A stretch of DNA of 64,000 nucleotides, from positions 14,281 through 78,280 of the forward strand of contig SUXN01000004.1 of NCBI GenBank assembly GCA_015060965.1, given 5' to 3'. Both the position numbers and the translations under genes were made by a program. Origin of the DNA: Bacteroidales bacterium (GTDB lineage: Bacteria; Bacteroidota; Bacteroidia; Bacteroidales; Bacteroidaceae). Below the pieces are notes generated by a model. That model saw nothing but the letters and a program-made list of their open reading frames with translations, was not told where the DNA came from and did no database searches. Position 1 is the first letter of the stretch; the number at the start of each line of letters is the position of its first letter. Shown one piece after another: positions 35,658 to 45,355 of the stretch.

Positions 35658-37226
35658 ATGGTCAAGAAATTTGATTTTCTGGTTATTGGTTCCGGAATTG
35701 CCGGAATGAGTTTTGCGCTCAAGGTAGCGGATAAAGGTAAGGTAGCACTCGTGTGCAAGACAACATTGGAGGATGCCAACACATACTTTGCACAGGGTGG
35801 CGTCGCATCGGTAACAAACCTTCTGGTCGACAATTTCGAGAAACACATCGAGGACACCATGATTGCCGGCGACTGGATAAGCGACCGCGCTGCCGTGGAG
35901 AAGGTCGTACGCGAGGCACCGTCGCAGATTCAGGCACTCATCGACTGGGGTGTAGACTTTGACAAGAACGAGAAGGGAGAGTTTGACCTTCACCGAGAGG
36001 GCGGTCACTCCGAGTTCCGCATCCTGCACCATGCCGACAACACCGGCGCCGAGATTCAGGAGTCGCTCATAAAGGCCGTACGCAATCACCCCAATATCAC
36101 AATCTTCGACAACCATTTTGCCATCGAGATACTCACCCAGCATCACTTGGGCATTGAGGTAACCCGTCAGACACCCGACATCGAGTGCTACGGCGCATAT
36201 ATCCTTGACATTGCCACAAACGAGGTACACACCTTCCTGAGCAAGGTTACACTGATGGCAACCGGCGGCTGCGGTGCCGTGTACAAGACAACCACCAACC
36301 CCCTTGTGGCAACAGGCGACGGCATTGCCATGGTATACCGCGCCAAGGGAACAGTGCAGGACATGGAGTTCGTGCAGTTCCACCCCACCGCACTCTACAA
36401 CCCTGGCGACAGACCTTCGTTCCTCATCACCGAGGCCATGCGTGGCTATGGCGGCATACTGCGTACCAAGGACGGCAAGGAGTTCATGCACAAGTACGAC
36501 CCTCGCCTCTCGCTTGCACCGCGTGACATTGTGGCACGCGCCATCGACAACGAGATGAAGCTGCGTGGCGACGACCACGTCTACCTCGACGTCACCCACA
36601 AGGACCCCGAGGAGACAAAGCACCACTTCCCGAACATATACGAAAAGTGCCTCTCATTGGGCATTGACATAACCAAGGACTACATCCCCGTTGCCCCGGC
36701 AGCACACTACCTTTGCGGCGGCATCAAGGTAGACCTCAACGCAGCGTCCAGCATACACCGGCTGTATGCCGTTGGCGAATGCTCATGTACAGGCCTCCAC
36801 GGTGGCAACCGCTTGGCAAGCAACTCGCTCATTGAGGCCGTTGTATATGCCGACGCGGCAGCCAAGCACTCACTTGCACACTTCCAGGAATACAGCTACC
36901 GCGAGGACATCCCCCTGTGGAACGACGAGGGCACCAAGATGAACGAGGAGATGGTGCTCATTTCGCAGGATGCCAAGGAGGTGCAGCAGATTATGAGCAC
37001 ATACGTGGGCATCGTACGTACCGACCTGCGTCTGAAGCGCGCCTGGAACCGTCTTGACCTGCTCTATGAGGAGACCGAAGAACTCTTCAAGCAGAGCGTA
37101 GTGAGCCGCGAACTGTGCGAACTCCGTAATGTAATCAATGTGGGTTATCTTATCATGCGCTGGGCCATGGAACGCAAGGAGAGCCGAGGCCTGCACTATA
37201 ATGTGGACCATCCGAGAAAAGGATAA
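35658..37226 (+). CDS. nadB: L-aspartate oxidase
   Basis: Flavoprotein oxidising aspartate to iminoaspartate, the first step of de novo NAD synthesis. The FAD-binding GSGIAGMSFAL lies near the N-terminus. The active-site regions HREGGHSEFRILHHAD and FVQFHPTALY are present, with GGIKVDLNAASSIHRLYAVG late in the protein. The start at 35658 (MVKKFDFLVIGSG) is standard; the upstream extension is non-homologous. It is 522 aa. It is followed by a hairpin terminator. nadA and nadC are not in this window. Confidence 0.95.
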   Translation: MVKKFDFLVIGSGIAGMSFALKVADKGKVALVCKTTLEDANTYFAQGGVASVTNLLVDNFEKHIEDTMIAGDWISDRAAVEKVVREAPSQIQALIDWGVDFDKNEKGEFDLHREGGHSEFRILHHADNTGAEIQESLIKAVRNHPNITIFDNHFAIEILTQHHLGIEVTRQTPDIECYGAYILDIATNEVHTFLSKVTLMATGGCGAVYKTTTNPLVATGDGIAMVYRAKGTVQDMEFVQFHPTALYNPGDRPSFLITEAMRGYGGILRTKDGKEFMHKYDPRLSLAPRDIVARAIDNEMKLRGDDHVYLDVTHKDPEETKHHFPNIYEKCLSLGIDITKDYIPVAPAAHYLCGGIKVDLNAASSIHRLYAVGECSCTGLHGGNRLASNSLIEAVVYADAAAKHSLAHFQEYSYREDIPLWNDEGTKMNEEMVLISQDAKEVQQIMSTYVGIVRTDLRLKRAWNRLDLLYEETEELFKQSVVSRELCELRNVINVGYLIMRWAMERKESRGLHYNVDHPRKG

Positions 37227-37245
37227 AATATTTTTATTTGCTCTG

Positions 37246-37277
37246 AACAGTGCGCCTTTACGGTGCACTGTTTTTAT
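37246..37277 (+). terminator. Intrinsic terminator of nadB
   Basis: Arms AACAGTGCGCC / GGTGCACTGTT (one mismatched pair) with a 5-base loop, followed by TTTTTATT, 20 bases after the nadB stop. Confidence 0.78.
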
Positions 37278-37447
37278 TACATCGGTTTTAAATATTTTAT
37301 ATTTAACTGTTGATAAATAACCCATCTTTTATAGTGCAAAATCGCGCAAAAAAAGTTAACTTCGCGAGAAAAATGGGGCATATTGCCCTGTTTTTGGTTT
37401 AAAACATTGATATTCAATCGAATAAACAAACGAATTACTAAATAAAC

Positions 37448-38971
37448 ATGTCTACAAAAAGAATTAAATCGGCTTTGGTATCCGTTTTCCACAAGGATGG
37501 TCTTGACGAGATTATCAAGCTTCTTCACGCCGAAGGCGTACAGCTCATTTCAACAGGTGGCACGCAGCAGTTCATCGAATCATTGGACATTCCCTGCACT
37601 GCAGTAGAGAGCCTCACCGGCTATCCTTCAATCCTTGGTGGCCGTGTGAAGACACTTCACCCGAAGGTGTTCGGCGGTATCCTCGGACGCAGAGAGCTTG
37701 AAAAGGACCAGCAGCAGATGGCACAGTACGAGATTCCCGAGATTGACCTGGTGATTGTCGACCTCTACCCATTCGAGCAGACTGTTGCTTCGGGTGCATG
37801 TGATGCCGACATCATCGAGAAGATTGACATAGGCGGTATCTCGCTCATCCGCGGTGCTGCGAAGAACTTCAACGACGTTGTCATTGTCGCAAGCAAGGCA
37901 CAGTATGCTCCACTCCACGAGATTCTCAAGAGCAAGGGTGCTGAGACAACACTTGAGGAACGCCGTTTCTTCGCACGTGAGGCATTCGCTGTTTCATCGG
38001 CTTATGACTCTGCAATCTTCAACTGGTTCGACAAGGAGGACAAGAGCGCTTTCCGTCAGACAAACGACACACCGATGTCACTGCGTTACGGTGAGAACCC
38101 TCACCAGAAGGGTGCTTTCTACGGCAACTTCAACGATATGCTCGAGCAGATTCACGGTAAGGAGATTTCTTACAACAACCTGCTTGATATCAACGCTGCC
38201 GTTGAACTCATCAACGACTTTGCCGGCGAGACAACATTCGCTATCCTCAAGCACAACAACGCTTGCGGCCTTGCTTCACGCCCCACATTGGCCGAGGCAT
38301 GGGATGCAGCCCTTGCTGGTGACCCGGTATCGGCATTCGGCGGTGTGCTCATCGCAAACGCAAATGTCGACAAGACTACAGCCGAGAAGGTGAACGAGAT
38401 CTTCTTCGAAGTAATCATCGCTCCAAGCTATGATGCCGACGCTCTTGAGGTACTCAAGCTGAAGAAGAACCGCATCATCCTCATCCAGAAGCAGACTGCA
38501 ATGCCCGAGAAGACATTCCGCAGCGTTCTCAACGGTGTCCTTGTACAGGACCGCGACGCGAAGGTTGAGACAGCAGCCGACCTTCAGGTGGTATCAAAGG
38601 TTGCTCCAAAGGATAGCGAGGTCGAGGATATGCTCTTTGCCAACAAGATTGTGAAGCACAGCAAGAGCAACGCCATTGTACTTGCAAAGGGCAAGCAGCT
38701 TATCGCAAGCGGCGTGGGCCAGACATCACGTGTTGACTCATTGAGACACGCAATCGAGAAGGCAGGCAACTTCGGTTTCTCTCTCGAGGGCAGCGTAATG
38801 GCAAGCGATGCGTTCTTCCCATTCCCCGACTGTGTTGAGATTGCACACAAGGCAGGTGTTACAGCCGTTGTACACCCGGGCGGCTCAATCAGAGACAAGG
38901 AGTCAGTAGACTACTGCGACGAGAACGGTGTTGCAATGGTAATCACCGGCTTCCGTCACTTCAAACATTAA
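37448..38971 (+). CDS. purH: Bifunctional AICAR formyltransferase / IMP cyclohydrolase
   Basis: Last two steps of purine synthesis. The N-terminal MGS-like cyclohydrolase domain has ISTGGTQQFIE and VKTLHPKVFGGIL. The C-terminal formyltransferase domain has SLRYGENPHQKGAFY and KHNNACGLAS. The 507-aa length is complete. Its stop codon TAA (38969-38971) is at the same time the flanking triplet of a MITE-like element, so the 3' end of the transcript enters the element directly. The 221-bp gap before it holds the nadB terminator and no clear promoter match. Confidence 0.96.
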   Translation: MSTKRIKSALVSVFHKDGLDEIIKLLHAEGVQLISTGGTQQFIESLDIPCTAVESLTGYPSILGGRVKTLHPKVFGGILGRRELEKDQQQMAQYEIPEIDLVIVDLYPFEQTVASGACDADIIEKIDIGGISLIRGAAKNFNDVVIVASKAQYAPLHEILKSKGAETTLEERRFFAREAFAVSSAYDSAIFNWFDKEDKSAFRQTNDTPMSLRYGENPHQKGAFYGNFNDMLEQIHGKEISYNNLLDINAAVELINDFAGETTFAILKHNNACGLASRPTLAEAWDAALAGDPVSAFGGVLIANANVDKTTAEKVNEIFFEVIIAPSYDADALEVLKLKKNRIILIQKQTAMPEKTFRSVLNGVLVQDRDAKVETAADLQVVSKVAPKDSEVEDMLFANKIVKHSKSNAIVLAKGKQLIASGVGQTSRVDSLRHAIEKAGNFGFSLEGSVMASDAFFPFPDCVEIAHKAGVTAVVHPGGSIRDKESVDYCDENGVAMVITGFRHFKH

Positions 38972-39160
38972 GAAGCTGTTTAAATTTATATCGTTAAGTT
39001 TTTTATAGAGCAAAAATAGGATGTTTGTTCCTTTTTCAAGGGCGCATAGCGGGCTATGTAACCGCGAAAAAGTTAGAAACAGACGTTTTTGAATATAAAA
39101 AACAACGAAATGACAGCTTCCAATATAAGAAAAACATTTATTAGAAATTTAAACAGCTTC
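38972..39160. mobile_element. MITE-like element between purH and mreB (189 bp)
   Basis: Perfect 16-bp terminal inverted repeats GAAGCTGTTTAAATTT / AAATTTAAACAGCTTC, with TAA directly at both outer sides (38969-38971 and 39161-39163). The interior has a hairpin with arms CATAGC / GCTATG around GG (about 39045-39060). The interior matches the copy at 51510-51697 in inverse orientation. It encodes no protein. It fills nearly all of the purH-mreB gap and therefore lies in the likely promoter region of the mre operon. Confidence 0.9.
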
Positions 39161-39191
39161 TAATCAGAAACTCCAAAAACAGAACAACAGA

Positions 39192-40208
39192 ATGGGTCTA
39201 TTTTCATTCACACAGGATGTCGCTATCGACCTCGGAACAGCCAACACCATTGTATCGTACAATGGTAAGATTGTTGTTGACGAGCCTTCGGTAGTTGCCA
39301 TCGACGGACAGAAAAAGATGATTGCGGTTGGTGAGAAGGCAAAGCAGATGCACGAGAAGACCAACCCCAACATACAGACAATACGTCCCTTGAGGGACGG
39401 TGTCATCGCAGACTTCTATGCCTGCGAGATGATGATGCGCGGCTTCATTGACAAGGTCAACATGGGCAGCAAGTTGTTCACCCCTTCACTGCGTATGGTG
39501 ATTGGCGTACCTTACGGCTCTACCGAGGTCGAGCTCCGTGCCGTACGCGACTCTGCCGAGCATGCAGGAGGACGTGACGTATATCTCATCTATGAGCCTA
39601 TGGCTTCGGCGCTCGGTATCGGTCTTGACGTTACCGCGCCCGAGGGTAACATGGTGGTTGACATAGGTGGCGGTTCAACAGAGATTGCCGTTATCTCATT
39701 GGGCGGTATCGTATCTAACGGTTCACTGCGCACAGCGGGTGACGACTTCACAGCCGACATCCAAGACTACATGAGCCGCCAGCACAACGTACGCGTCAGC
39801 GAGCGTATGGCCGAGCGTATCAAGATCCACGTGGGCTCTGCACTCACCGACCTTGGTGATGAGGCTCCACAGGACTACATCGTACACGGTCCTAACCGTA
39901 TCACTGCAATGCCTATCGAGGTGCCTGTATGCTATCAGGAGATTGCACATTGTATCGACAAGTCAATCATCAAGATTGAGAACGCGATTATCAGCGCACT
40001 GGAGCACACACCACCTGAACTCTATGCCGACATTGTACACAACGGTATCTATCTTGCCGGCGGCGGTGCTCTCTTGAGAGGTCTTGACAAGCGCTTGTCG
40101 AACAAGATAAACATCCCTTTCCACATTGCCGAGAATCCTCTCTACTGCGTGGCAAAGGGAACTGCGCTCGCTCTCAACGACCTTAGCTATCCGTTCCTGA
40201 TGAGATAA
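39192..40208 (+). CDS. mreB: Rod shape-determining protein MreB
   Basis: Actin-like filament protein that positions the elongation machinery. Phosphate-1 segment VAIDLGTANTIV, phosphate-2 MVVDIGGGSTEIAVI and the adenosine loop GIYLAGGGALLRGL are intact. It has 338 aa. It is first in the mreB-mreC-mreD-mrdA-rodA operon, and only about 30 bases separate it from the MITE-like element upstream. Confidence 0.97.
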   Translation: MGLFSFTQDVAIDLGTANTIVSYNGKIVVDEPSVVAIDGQKKMIAVGEKAKQMHEKTNPNIQTIRPLRDGVIADFYACEMMMRGFIDKVNMGSKLFTPSLRMVIGVPYGSTEVELRAVRDSAEHAGGRDVYLIYEPMASALGIGLDVTAPEGNMVVDIGGGSTEIAVISLGGIVSNGSLRTAGDDFTADIQDYMSRQHNVRVSERMAERIKIHVGSALTDLGDEAPQDYIVHGPNRITAMPIEVPVCYQEIAHCIDKSIIKIENAIISALEHTPPELYADIVHNGIYLAGGGALLRGLDKRLSNKINIPFHIAENPLYCVAKGTALALNDLSYPFLMR

Positions 40209-40241
40209 GGCGTAAAACGTCAACAACTAATTTAGAGAAGA

Positions 40242-41093
40242 GTGCAGCAGATACTGAATTTCCTTATAAAGCACAATCACTGGTTCCTTTTCATTCTTTT
40301 GGAAGGAATCAGTTTTGTGCTTTTGTTCAGTTTCAACCGCTACCAGAACGCCGCGATGTTCACATCGACAAACGAGGTCGCAGGCAACATATACTCATTC
40401 ATTAGCGATGTTGACGGCTACTTCGGACTCAGCGACGAGAACGAGTCTCTTGTAGAGCAGAACAGGGCGCTAATTAGCGAGATTGAACAGCTGAAGCAGG
40501 AACTTGCATCGTTCAAGGACAGCACAGCCCTTGCAGCCAACAGCTTCGCAGCACCCCTGAAGGGAGATTTCCGTTTCAGCACCGCGCACGCAGTGAACAA
40601 CTCGCTGAACAAGGTGAACAACTTCATTACCATTGACAAGGGCGAGAACGACGGTATCAGCTCCGAGATGGGTGTGTTCAACGACAAGGGTGTCGTAGGT
40701 ATCATATACCAGACATCGGACAACTTCTCGCTTGTGATGCCGTTGCTCAACAGCAAGAGCATGCTCAGTTGCCGCGTAAAGGGAAGCAACAGTTTCTGTA
40801 CACTCCGCTGGCACGGCAAGGAACTGCAATACTCATACCTCATTGACCTGCCCCGTTATGCCATTTTCCAGCAGGGGGATACTGTGGTGACAAGCGGTTT
40901 CTCATCAATATTCCCGGCCGACATTCCCGTGGGTGAGATCGAGCGCCTTGAAGACTCCGACGACGGCATGTTCTACCGTGCGAGGGTAAGGCTGTTCGTT
41001 GACTTTGCAAGCATCGACAACCTATTTGTAGTAGGTAACGAAAACAAACTGGAACAGGACACACTCGAAATGAGCATAAACAAGACGAAATGA
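40242..41093 (+). CDS. mreC: Rod shape-determining protein MreC
   Basis: Bitopic membrane protein linking MreB to periplasmic PBPs. One N-terminal helix (WFLFILLEGISFVLLFSF) is followed by a coiled coil (about residues 65-88) and the beta-rich MreC core (EMGVFNDKGVVGIIYQ). The start appears to be GTG at 40242; no better ATG precedes the membrane helix. The 283-aa length is usual. It overlaps mreD by 4 nt. Confidence 0.93.
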   Translation: MQQILNFLIKHNHWFLFILLEGISFVLLFSFNRYQNAAMFTSTNEVAGNIYSFISDVDGYFGLSDENESLVEQNRALISEIEQLKQELASFKDSTALAANSFAAPLKGDFRFSTAHAVNNSLNKVNNFITIDKGENDGISSEMGVFNDKGVVGIIYQTSDNFSLVMPLLNSKSMLSCRVKGSNSFCTLRWHGKELQYSYLIDLPRYAIFQQGDTVVTSGFSSIFPADIPVGEIERLEDSDDGMFYRARVRLFVDFASIDNLFVVGNENKLEQDTLEMSINKTK

Positions 41094-41593
41094 CAAGCAG
41101 TACATTGACAAACATACGCAACTTTGTGCTCCTGGCTATTGTCCAGGTGCTCATATTCAGCCACATACACCTGTTTGGCTATGCTACTGCATACATTTAC
41201 CTGATATTCCTGCTCAAGCTGCCACGCCACACATCCACCAATGCGCTAATGCTGTGGGGATTCCTCTTCGGCCTTGCCGTTGACATATTCGGTGACACTC
41301 CTGGTATGAACACTGCGGCTGCAACTGCCGTGGGATTCGCACGCAACACATTCCTGGCAACATTCACACACAAAGGCCTGCCCGATGACTTTGTCCCCGG
41401 TGTAAAGAGCATCAAGTGGGGCGGATATCTTGTGTATGCCCTTATGTGTATACTTCTTTTCTACATTATACTGTTCCTTCTGGAACTGTTCACCATAAGC
41501 AATTTTGTTCCTCTGCTCATAAGCATTGCATCAAGCACACTGCTTACAATGCTCTTTGTTGTGGTTGCAGAATGCTTCTCATTCCGCAAGTGA
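41090..41593 (+). CDS. mreD: Rod shape-determining protein MreD
   Basis: 167-aa polytopic protein with about five hydrophobic helices and the family-like segment LWGFLFGLAVDIFGDTPGMN. It overlaps mreC by 4 nt (ATGA) and ends 4 nt before mrdA. Assignment rests on hydrophobicity, length, this motif and operon position, since MreD sequences are weakly conserved. Confidence 0.9.
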   Translation: MTSSTLTNIRNFVLLAIVQVLIFSHIHLFGYATAYIYLIFLLKLPRHTSTNALMLWGFLFGLAVDIFGDTPGMNTAAATAVGFARNTFLATFTHKGLPDDFVPGVKSIKWGGYLVYALMCILLFYIILFLLELFTISNFVPLLISIASSTLLTMLFVVVAECFSFRK

Positions 41594-41597
41594 CACG

Positions 41598-43445
41598 ATG
41601 AAAGACTACAGCTTCGACAGCCGCAAATATATCCTGGCAGGAGTGGTCATCCTTGTCCTTGTCACATACATCATACGTCTTTTCAACATCCAGCTGCAAG
41701 ACGAGGGCTACAAAGAGCAGGCCGACAACAACGCATACTACAAGAAGACCATATACCCTGCACGTGGACACATGTACGACCGCAACGGCAAGCTGCTGGT
41801 ATATAACCAGCCGTCATATGACGTCACATTCATTCCACGCGAGACAGAGAATGTGGACGTTGACGAGCTGTGCAACGCCTTGGGAATGACGCGCGAGGAG
41901 TATGACGAGAGAATGGCGAGAGTCAAGGACAGGAGGCTGAACCCAGGCTACTCGACATATACCGAACAGGTGTTCATCACACAGCTGTCGGGCGAGGAGT
42001 TCGCTCAATTCCAGGAGAAACTGTTCCGTTTCCCAGGATTCTACCTGCGCAAGCGCTCCATAAGACAATACAACTACAATGCCGCAGGTGTCCTCATGGG
42101 TGACATCGGCGAGGTATCGCAATCAACCATCGACAAGAACCCCTATTACCGCCGTGGTGACTACATAGGCACACAAGGCCTTGAGGCCTCATACGAGGAA
42201 AAGTTGAGAGGCGAAAAGGGTATGGAAATTCTTTTGCGTGATGCTCACGGACGTATACAGGGCAGCCTCAACAACGGTGCACACGACCAGCCCGCCACAC
42301 GCGGAAAAGACCTCACCCTGAGTCTTGACATTGAATTGCAGGAACTTGGAGAAAAACTTTTACAGAACAAAATCGGCAGCATTGTAGCCATCGAGCCTGC
42401 GACAGGCGAGGTATTGTGTATGGTATCATCGCCATCATACGACCCCTCATTGCTCACAGGACGCCAACGCGGAAAGAACCATAAGGAACTCTCCAACGAC
42501 AAGCGTAAGCCACTATTGAACCGCGCCATAATGGGTACATATCCGCCGGGCTCTACCTTCAAGACCTCGCAGGCACTCACATTCCTTGAGGAGGACATCA
42601 TTACTCCTGAGACCAGTTTCCCCTGTCACGGCGGATTCGTGTTCAACAGGTTCAAGTTAGGTTGCCACGCGCACTCATCACCGACCCCGTTGAAACCTGC
42701 CATAGCGACATCTTGCAACGCCTACTTCTGTTGGGGCCTGCACAGGATGTTCGGTTCAAGCAAATACAAGGGCGGCACAAAGGAGGCAATGAACGTGTGG
42801 CGCGACTATATGGTATCGATGGGATTCGGCTACAAGCTCGGCATAGACCTGCCGGGAGAGGTACGTGGAATGATACCTAATGCCGAATACTATACACGAC
42901 ACTACGGCAACTACTGGCGCGCAGTAACAGTCATAAGTATCGCTATCGGGCAGGGCGAGGTAACGCTCACCCCGTTGCAGATTGCCAATCTTGGAGCAAC
43001 TATCGCAAACAGAGGCACATACATAACCCCACACCTTGTAAAGGGAATAGAAGGCGAAGAAATTGACAGCACATACCGCATACCGAAGAGCACAAAGGTT
43101 GGCCGCAAGGCATACGAAGAGGTTGTAGAAGGTATGCGTATGGCGGTAACTGACGGAACCTGCCGTGCAGCAAACATTCCGGGACTTGAAGTGTGCGGAA
43201 AGACAGGAACAGCACAGAACAAAGGAAAGGACCACTCGGCATTCATGGGATTCGCCCCGATGAACGACCCCAAGATTGCCATTGCCGTATATGTTGAGAA
43301 CGGAGGCTTCGGAGCCACATACGGAGTGCCCATAGGAGCCCTGCTAATGGAGAAATACCTGAACGGCGAGCTGTCCGAAGCAAGCAAAGAGAATGCATTG
43401 GAGATACAGAACAGAGTAATTTATTATGGAACAGAAGAGAGGTAG
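41598..43445 (+). CDS. mrdA: Penicillin-binding protein 2 (elongation transpeptidase)
   Basis: Class B PBP that cross-links peptidoglycan in the elongasome. An N-terminal membrane helix (YILAGVVILVLVTYIIRLF) is followed by a pedestal domain. The transpeptidase motifs are intact: S-T-F-K in YPPGSTFKTSQ, SCN in ATSCNAYF and KTG in CGKTGTAQNKGK. The start at 41598 lies 4 nt after mreD; the frame is open upstream only across mreD. It is 615 aa and overlaps rodA by 20 nt. Confidence 0.95.
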   Translation: MKDYSFDSRKYILAGVVILVLVTYIIRLFNIQLQDEGYKEQADNNAYYKKTIYPARGHMYDRNGKLLVYNQPSYDVTFIPRETENVDVDELCNALGMTREEYDERMARVKDRRLNPGYSTYTEQVFITQLSGEEFAQFQEKLFRFPGFYLRKRSIRQYNYNAAGVLMGDIGEVSQSTIDKNPYYRRGDYIGTQGLEASYEEKLRGEKGMEILLRDAHGRIQGSLNNGAHDQPATRGKDLTLSLDIELQELGEKLLQNKIGSIVAIEPATGEVLCMVSSPSYDPSLLTGRQRGKNHKELSNDKRKPLLNRAIMGTYPPGSTFKTSQALTFLEEDIITPETSFPCHGGFVFNRFKLGCHAHSSPTPLKPAIATSCNAYFCWGLHRMFGSSKYKGGTKEAMNVWRDYMVSMGFGYKLGIDLPGEVRGMIPNAEYYTRHYGNYWRAVTVISIAIGQGEVTLTPLQIANLGATIANRGTYITPHLVKGIEGEEIDSTYRIPKSTKVGRKAYEEVVEGMRMAVTDGTCRAANIPGLEVCGKTGTAQNKGKDHSAFMGFAPMNDPKIAIAVYVENGGFGATYGVPIGALLMEKYLNGELSEASKENALEIQNRVIYYGTEER

Positions 43446-44898
43446 CATATTTTGGAAGATAGACTGGTGGACACTGCTCCTCTACGCATCCCTTGCATTC
43501 ATGGGGTGGCTTGCAATATGCGGTGCGAGCTACAGCTATGTCGAGACAGGCTACCTTGAGTTCCTCGACCCAGGGGAACGTACAGGCAAACAGGCCATGT
43601 GGATGGGAGTATCGATGCTGTTCGGTGCTTTCCTGCTCTGCATAAAGACACACACATACCGTAACCTGTCTTGGCTGATATACATAGCCACCCTTATACT
43701 GTGTATCATCACCATATTCATTTCCAAAGATATCAAAGGCTCACACTCCTGGATATCCATAGGCTCGTTCAGCATACAGCCCGCAGAGTTCATGAAGTTC
43801 GCTACAGCGCTTACCCTTGCCGCGTTCATAGGACGGCGCGAGTTCAACATAAGCGACAATATGGACCTTGCCAAATGTATCGGTCTTATCATGCTCCCCA
43901 TGACAATAATCGTGGGGCAGAAAGAGACCGGAAGCGCATTGGTATATTTCGCGTTCTTCCTTGTGCTTTACCGCGAAGGAATGACAGGCCTGTTCCTGCT
44001 GATGGGCGTCAGTGCCGTGGTATATTTTGTTGTGGGAATAAAATACGGTCAGGTGGACTTCGAGTCACTCCCCATAAAGATAGGACCTTATGCCGTTACG
44101 GTGCTCATACAGATGTTCTCGATAGCAATGGTCAAGTTCTGGTGCAAGCACGACAGGACATTCATCACACTGCTCATAGTAAATGCTGCAGTCACACTGC
44201 TCTCTTACTGGACTGCCGTGTACCTGATTGAATTCAACATCATGTATACACAGTACCTGTTGCTTGTATTCAATATCTGCTATCTGCTTATACGTATAAG
44301 ATTGGGTAAGGAACAGAAAAACCTGTGGATAGCGCTCTACATTGTGGGAGCAGTCGTATTCTTCCACTCATGCAGCTACGTTATGCAGAATGTACTCAAA
44401 CAGCACCAAAGGGTGCGCATCGAGGTACTTCTGGGCCTTACAGAGGACCTTGCCGGAGCAGGCTACAACGTACACCAGTCAAAGATTGCCATAGGCTCGG
44501 GAGGGCTCACAGGCAAAGGCTTCCTCAACGGCACGCAGACAAAGCTCGACTATGTCCCCGAGCAGGATACCGACTTCATTTTCTGCACCATCGGTGAGGA
44601 GCAAGGCTTCATGGGAGCCACATTCGTGATGATAATCTTTGTGATGTTCATTTTGAGACTGATGGCACTTGCCGAACGGCAGGATGACAGATTCGGGCGT
44701 GCATTCGGATATTCGCTTGCCTCGATATTCTTTTTCCACTTTGCCATCAACATTGGAATGGTGATAGGAATAACGCCTGTGATAGGAATTCCGTTACCGT
44801 TCTTCAGCTATGGAGGTTCGTCGTTTCTGGGATTCTCGATCCTGCTGTTTACATTCCTGAGGATTGATGCAGACCGTGAGCAGAAGAGCAGAGCCTGA
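43426..44898 (+). CDS. rodA: Peptidoglycan glycosyltransferase RodA
   Basis: SEDS-family polymerase working with PBP2. It has about ten or more membrane helices, the segment GSHSWISIGSFSIQPAEFMK typical of SEDS proteins, and a C-terminal IGITPVIGIPLPFFSYGGSS. At 490 aa it is longer than E. coli RodA (370), as usual in Bacteroidota, because of extra central helices. The start overlaps mrdA by 20 nt. Its 3' end overlaps the convergent gldH gene by 50 bases. Confidence 0.95.
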   Translation: MEQKRGSIFWKIDWWTLLLYASLAFMGWLAICGASYSYVETGYLEFLDPGERTGKQAMWMGVSMLFGAFLLCIKTHTYRNLSWLIYIATLILCIITIFISKDIKGSHSWISIGSFSIQPAEFMKFATALTLAAFIGRREFNISDNMDLAKCIGLIMLPMTIIVGQKETGSALVYFAFFLVLYREGMTGLFLLMGVSAVVYFVVGIKYGQVDFESLPIKIGPYAVTVLIQMFSIAMVKFWCKHDRTFITLLIVNAAVTLLSYWTAVYLIEFNIMYTQYLLLVFNICYLLIRIRLGKEQKNLWIALYIVGAVVFFHSCSYVMQNVLKQHQRVRIEVLLGLTEDLAGAGYNVHQSKIAIGSGGLTGKGFLNGTQTKLDYVPEQDTDFIFCTIGEEQGFMGATFVMIIFVMFILRLMALAERQDDRFGRAFGYSLASIFFFHFAINIGMVIGITPVIGIPLPFFSYGGSSFLGFSILLFTFLRIDADREQKSRA

Positions 44899-45355
44899 TG
44901 CCCACATCGGACACTCCGCACAGTTCTTCGGCCTCCATAATATGTGACAGGCGCATCACGACCGTGTCACACGTTCCTTTTACAATGAAAGCCTCTTCAC
45001 TGCCCACCTGATAAAGCGCACCGGCCGTAGAACCCTCACGGCGGCCGTCGTCGGCATATACACTGCAACAAAGAGTATCGGTAGAGAGAAGTTCACCACC
45101 CTCTCCGTCAAACGTCTCAACGCGTACAACAAGATTCTTGTAGCTGTACGAGGCATCGGTACGTGCCTCGACAGAGAGGAGATACCCGGTATTGTCCGTG
45201 GGTGTCAATGAGCCGTCATAGCAATAACTAAGGACATCATTTCTGCTCCACTTGCGCCCTTCGACGCTGTGGAATTCATGGAACAGCACCTCTCCGCAGC
45301 TGCAGAGCAGTGCTGTCACAAGCAACAGAACCGTTTTACTCGCCTTTTGGAGCAT
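44849..45355 (-). CDS. gldH: Gliding-motility-type lipoprotein GldH
   Basis: 168-aa lipoprotein with an SPII signal (MLQKASKTVLLLVTALLCSC; Cys at 20) and the GldH-like start VLFHEFHSVEGRKWSRNDVLSY. In Flavobacterium GldH is needed for gliding and is linked to the type IX secretion apparatus, but homologues are general in non-gliding Bacteroidales, where the role is unknown. The start at 45355 gives the lipoprotein signal; the frame is open further upstream across ricT. It overlaps ricT by 20 nt and, convergently, rodA by 50 nt. Confidence 0.87.
   Translation of the reverse strand: MLQKASKTVLLLVTALLCSCGEVLFHEFHSVEGRKWSRNDVLSYCYDGSLTPTDNTGYLLSVEARTDASYSYKNLVVRVETFDGEGGELLSTDTLCCSVYADDGRREGSTAGALYQVGSEEAFIVKGTCDTVVMRLSHIMEAEELCGVSDVGIRLCSSAHGLHQSSGM

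Noticed and set aside
35610-36626. 338-codon open frame on the minus strand
   Set aside because: Antisense to nadB, with no recognisable motifs.
37227-37447. Purine riboswitch before purH
   Set aside because: Apart from the nadB terminator hairpin, no conserved purine-aptamer core could be seen.
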